From NCBI GenBank assembly GCA_964625175.1, contig CAZVAO010000021.1:1-24050 (forward strand): a DNA stretch of 24,050 nt. Reading direction: 5' to 3'. The notes beneath the pieces were generated by a model, which had not been told where the DNA came from, made no database searches, and was given only the letters and a program-made list of their open reading frames with translations. The stretch is from CAZVAO01 sp964625175 (GTDB lineage: Bacteria; Bacillota; UBA994; PWPR01). The position numbers and the translations under genes are program-made. Below, piece by piece: positions 22,497-24,050 of this stretch (position 1 is the first letter of the stretch; each line of letters starts with the position of its first letter).

Positions 22497-23833
22497 ACCT
22501 ACTAGCGGGAATAAAAGACTATTTACTGCTTAATAAGAACATGTATCGCCTCAATGCTTCTGAGCTGAGAGCCTATCAACAGCAGGCGTTAGCGAACCTG
22601 TTGGAATATGCAACCGCTAACAGCCCTTTCTATCGCGAGCTGTACCAAGATGCCCCTTCTCCCTATCTAGAGCACTTTACGAACCTACCGACCATTAATA
22701 AACAGATTATGATGGATCATTTTTCGACGCTCAACACCTGTCAATTAAATATCGATGAGGTCATGACCTACGCCTTAAACAATGAGCTTAATCATGCGTA
22801 TGAGGGGTATTTTCATGATGAATTTGTGGTTGGATTATCCAGTGGAACAAGTGGCAATAAGGGGGTCTATATTACACCGAAGGCCCTGACCGAGCGCTTA
22901 CCCTTCGTCTTTTTAGCCAGAAGTGGGATTCCACTTAAACTCTTACCTTTCCGGATTTTGTTTCTGCTCCGTGTCTTCAGTCAAGGGTTTGCTGACATCA
23001 ATGCCCCCTTCATTAACCTCAAATACGCGAGCACGATGACACCCATCCCCGCACTCCTTGAGCAAATCAACACTAATCGAATCAACATATTAATGGCACC
23101 CCCAAGTCTGCTCCGCTTACTCCTGCCCTATGTCGACCAGATCAAAGTGGCGATTAAGCTGATTGTGTGCTATGCCGAGGTTTTAGAGGTTGAAGAAAAG
23201 CGCCGATTGGAGAAATTCTTTGGGGCCCAGGTCATCGAGATCTACCAAGCAAGTGAAGGGCAAATTGGGTCCACCTGCAAACATGGTAACCTTCATATTA
23301 ACGAAGACCTGGTTTTTATCGAACTTTACGATGCCCATGATCAACCACTCACTGCACCCCATCAACTGGGTACTAAGATGTTGCTGACCAATTTGGTTAA
23401 CTATGCTCAGCCTTTAATACGCTATGAAATGAATGATATGATTATCCTAGGGGACAAATGCAGCTGCGGCAGTAGCTTCAGGGTCATTGAACGCATCGTA
23501 GGCCGCAATGATGATGTGCTCTTCTTTCGCAATAGTCGCAATCAAATTCAGCACGTCTTCCCAGATTTATTCAGCAGATGGATTATCACAACATCGGATG
23601 GCATTAGAGAATTTCAGGTTCAACAACATCCCAATACCGACACGGATATTATGATTGACCTTTTTGAGAACTATCGCTCCGTTGCGGAAGAGATCCATAC
23701 CCAGCTCTTACACCGCATTCAGCAAGAACTCGCCAATTTTATGATTGATAACCCCAAAATAAATATTGTCTTTGCAGAAATCGCACTTCCAAAGGATAAG
23801 AATAAGTATAAGCGATTCATCAAACTTCCATAA
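22493..23833 (+). CDS. Adenylate-forming enzyme, F390 synthetase/PaaK-like
   Basis: A 446-residue member of the PaaK/CapK/F390-synthetase branch of adenylate-forming enzymes. The ATP phosphate loop is SSGTSGNKG (residues 116-124), the adenine-binding motif is YQASEG (251-256), and LIRYEMNDM (308-316) holds the ribose-binding acidic region. CSCG (323-326) and RIVGRNDDVL (334-343) are typical of the PaaK group. It should activate a carboxylic acid as acyl-AMP, followed by transfer to an unknown acceptor; coenzyme F420 is not implied. The start is GTG, overlapping the acyltransferase stop by 4 bases, and no separate ribosome site is obvious, consistent with coupling. A thioesterase-like gene follows after 122 bases. 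Confidence 0.85.
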   Translation: MNLLAGIKDYLLLNKNMYRLNASELRAYQQQALANLLEYATANSPFYRELYQDAPSPYLEHFTNLPTINKQIMMDHFSTLNTCQLNIDEVMTYALNNELNHAYEGYFHDEFVVGLSSGTSGNKGVYITPKALTERLPFVFLARSGIPLKLLPFRILFLLRVFSQGFADINAPFINLKYASTMTPIPALLEQINTNRINILMAPPSLLRLLLPYVDQIKVAIKLIVCYAEVLEVEEKRRLEKFFGAQVIEIYQASEGQIGSTCKHGNLHINEDLVFIELYDAHDQPLTAPHQLGTKMLLTNLVNYAQPLIRYEMNDMIILGDKCSCGSSFRVIERIVGRNDDVLFFRNSRNQIQHVFPDLFSRWIITTSDGIREFQVQQHPNTDTDIMIDLFENYRSVAEEIHTQLLHRIQQELANFMIDNPKINIVFAEIALPKDKNKYKRFIKLP

Positions 23834-23955
23834 ATCCCCCTATTAGACCTTTGAATATAAACGCTTTTCTGATAGTATGAGCATATTAGTAGTTTCTACA
23901 ATGAAAGTAGCATGTAAACACAAGCAAGCAAGTAGCGATAATGACTGGAGCAATT

Positions 23956-24050
23956 ATGGATAAGGTGTGGCGCGAACAATTTACTTTACGTTCAACAGAA
24001 ATCGACTTTGCCGGTAGGCTCAAAATAAACTCATTATTTCAAATCATGCA
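23956..24050 (+). CDS. Probable acyl-ACP thioesterase, N-terminal fragment
   Basis: The open frame runs off the window after 31 complete codons. The visible product, MDKVWREQFTLRSTEIDFAG followed by RLKINSLFQIMQ, matches the start of bacterial acyl-ACP thioesterases, with the pattern of an aromatic/charged strand, then E-[IV]-D, G-R-L and the helix S-L-F-Q-I-M-Q. CTGGAG lies 8 bases before the ATG; an in-frame ATG at 23941 is less likely. Thioesterases of this kind release fatty acids from acyl carrier protein, which would supply the acid to the adenylating enzyme upstream. The call rests on a short fragment. Confidence 0.55.
   Translation, partial: MDKVWREQFTLRSTEIDFAGRLKINSLFQIM

Overview
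The window looks like a draft-genome scaffold, possibly a metagenome bin, from a low-to-mid GC bacterium of the Bacillota, most likely an anaerobic Clostridia-like lineage. This is inference, supported by strong AGGAGG-type ribosome binding sites, a purine riboswitch with an intrinsic-terminator platform, a tandem GerMN lipoprotein, a flavodoxin-ferredoxin (EFR1-type) protein, a YczE-type membrane protein and a DUF1232 protein. Stop codons are standard. Two runs of exactly 100 N (14713-14812 and 20862-20961) are scaffold gaps, and each is flanked by repeated sequence. No tRNA, rRNA or CRISPR array was seen.

Layout. 1-1.7 kb: two minus-strand genes, an unusual prepilin-signal protein ending in RTX-type calcium-binding repeats, and a DUF1232 protein. 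1.8-4.7 kb: plus-strand rlmH, an aminoglycoside-phosphotransferase-fold kinase, and a MarR regulator plus membrane-anchored DUF6544/DUF6920 protein behind a clear promoter/operator. 4.8-7.7 kb: a YczE-like membrane protein (minus), a GerMN lipoprotein and a GNAT acetyltransferase. 7.7-8.2 kb: no genes, but a 234-bp non-coding element with perfect 12-bp terminal inverted repeats, a perfect 6-bp direct repeat on each side, and an interior that is largely back-to-back hairpins. 8.2-10.7 kb: a two-gene minus-strand operon joining a MalY/PatB C-S lyase fused to a CxxC redoxin domain with an EFR1-type ferredoxin. 10.9-13.7 kb: an AadE-type nucleotidyltransferase and a DUF4153 membrane protein. 13.8-14.9 kb: a repeat island without credible genes, with two long direct repeats carrying different numbers of an octamer, a second hairpin-rich element between them, and a 55-bp repeat either side of the first gap.

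14.9-20.6 kb: a VOC-fold protein (minus), then a guanine-type purine riboswitch with terminator controlling a BMP-type nucleoside ABC transporter (lipoprotein, double ATPase, two permeases). Its genes are tightly packed or overlapping, so it is probably a purine nucleoside import system switched by intracellular purine. 20.6-21.25 kb: a roughly 180-bp tandem repeat interrupted by the second gap, then an intrinsic terminator. 21.25 kb to the end: a membrane acyltransferase, an overlapping adenylate-forming (F390-synthetase/PaaK-like) enzyme, and the first 31 codons of a probable acyl-ACP thioesterase. Together these suggest an acyl-group activation and transfer cluster that continues past the window.

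The most distinctive items are the prepilin-RTX protein, the 234-bp hairpin element, the C-S lyase-redoxin fusion with its ferredoxin partner, and the acyltransferase/adenylation/thioesterase cluster.
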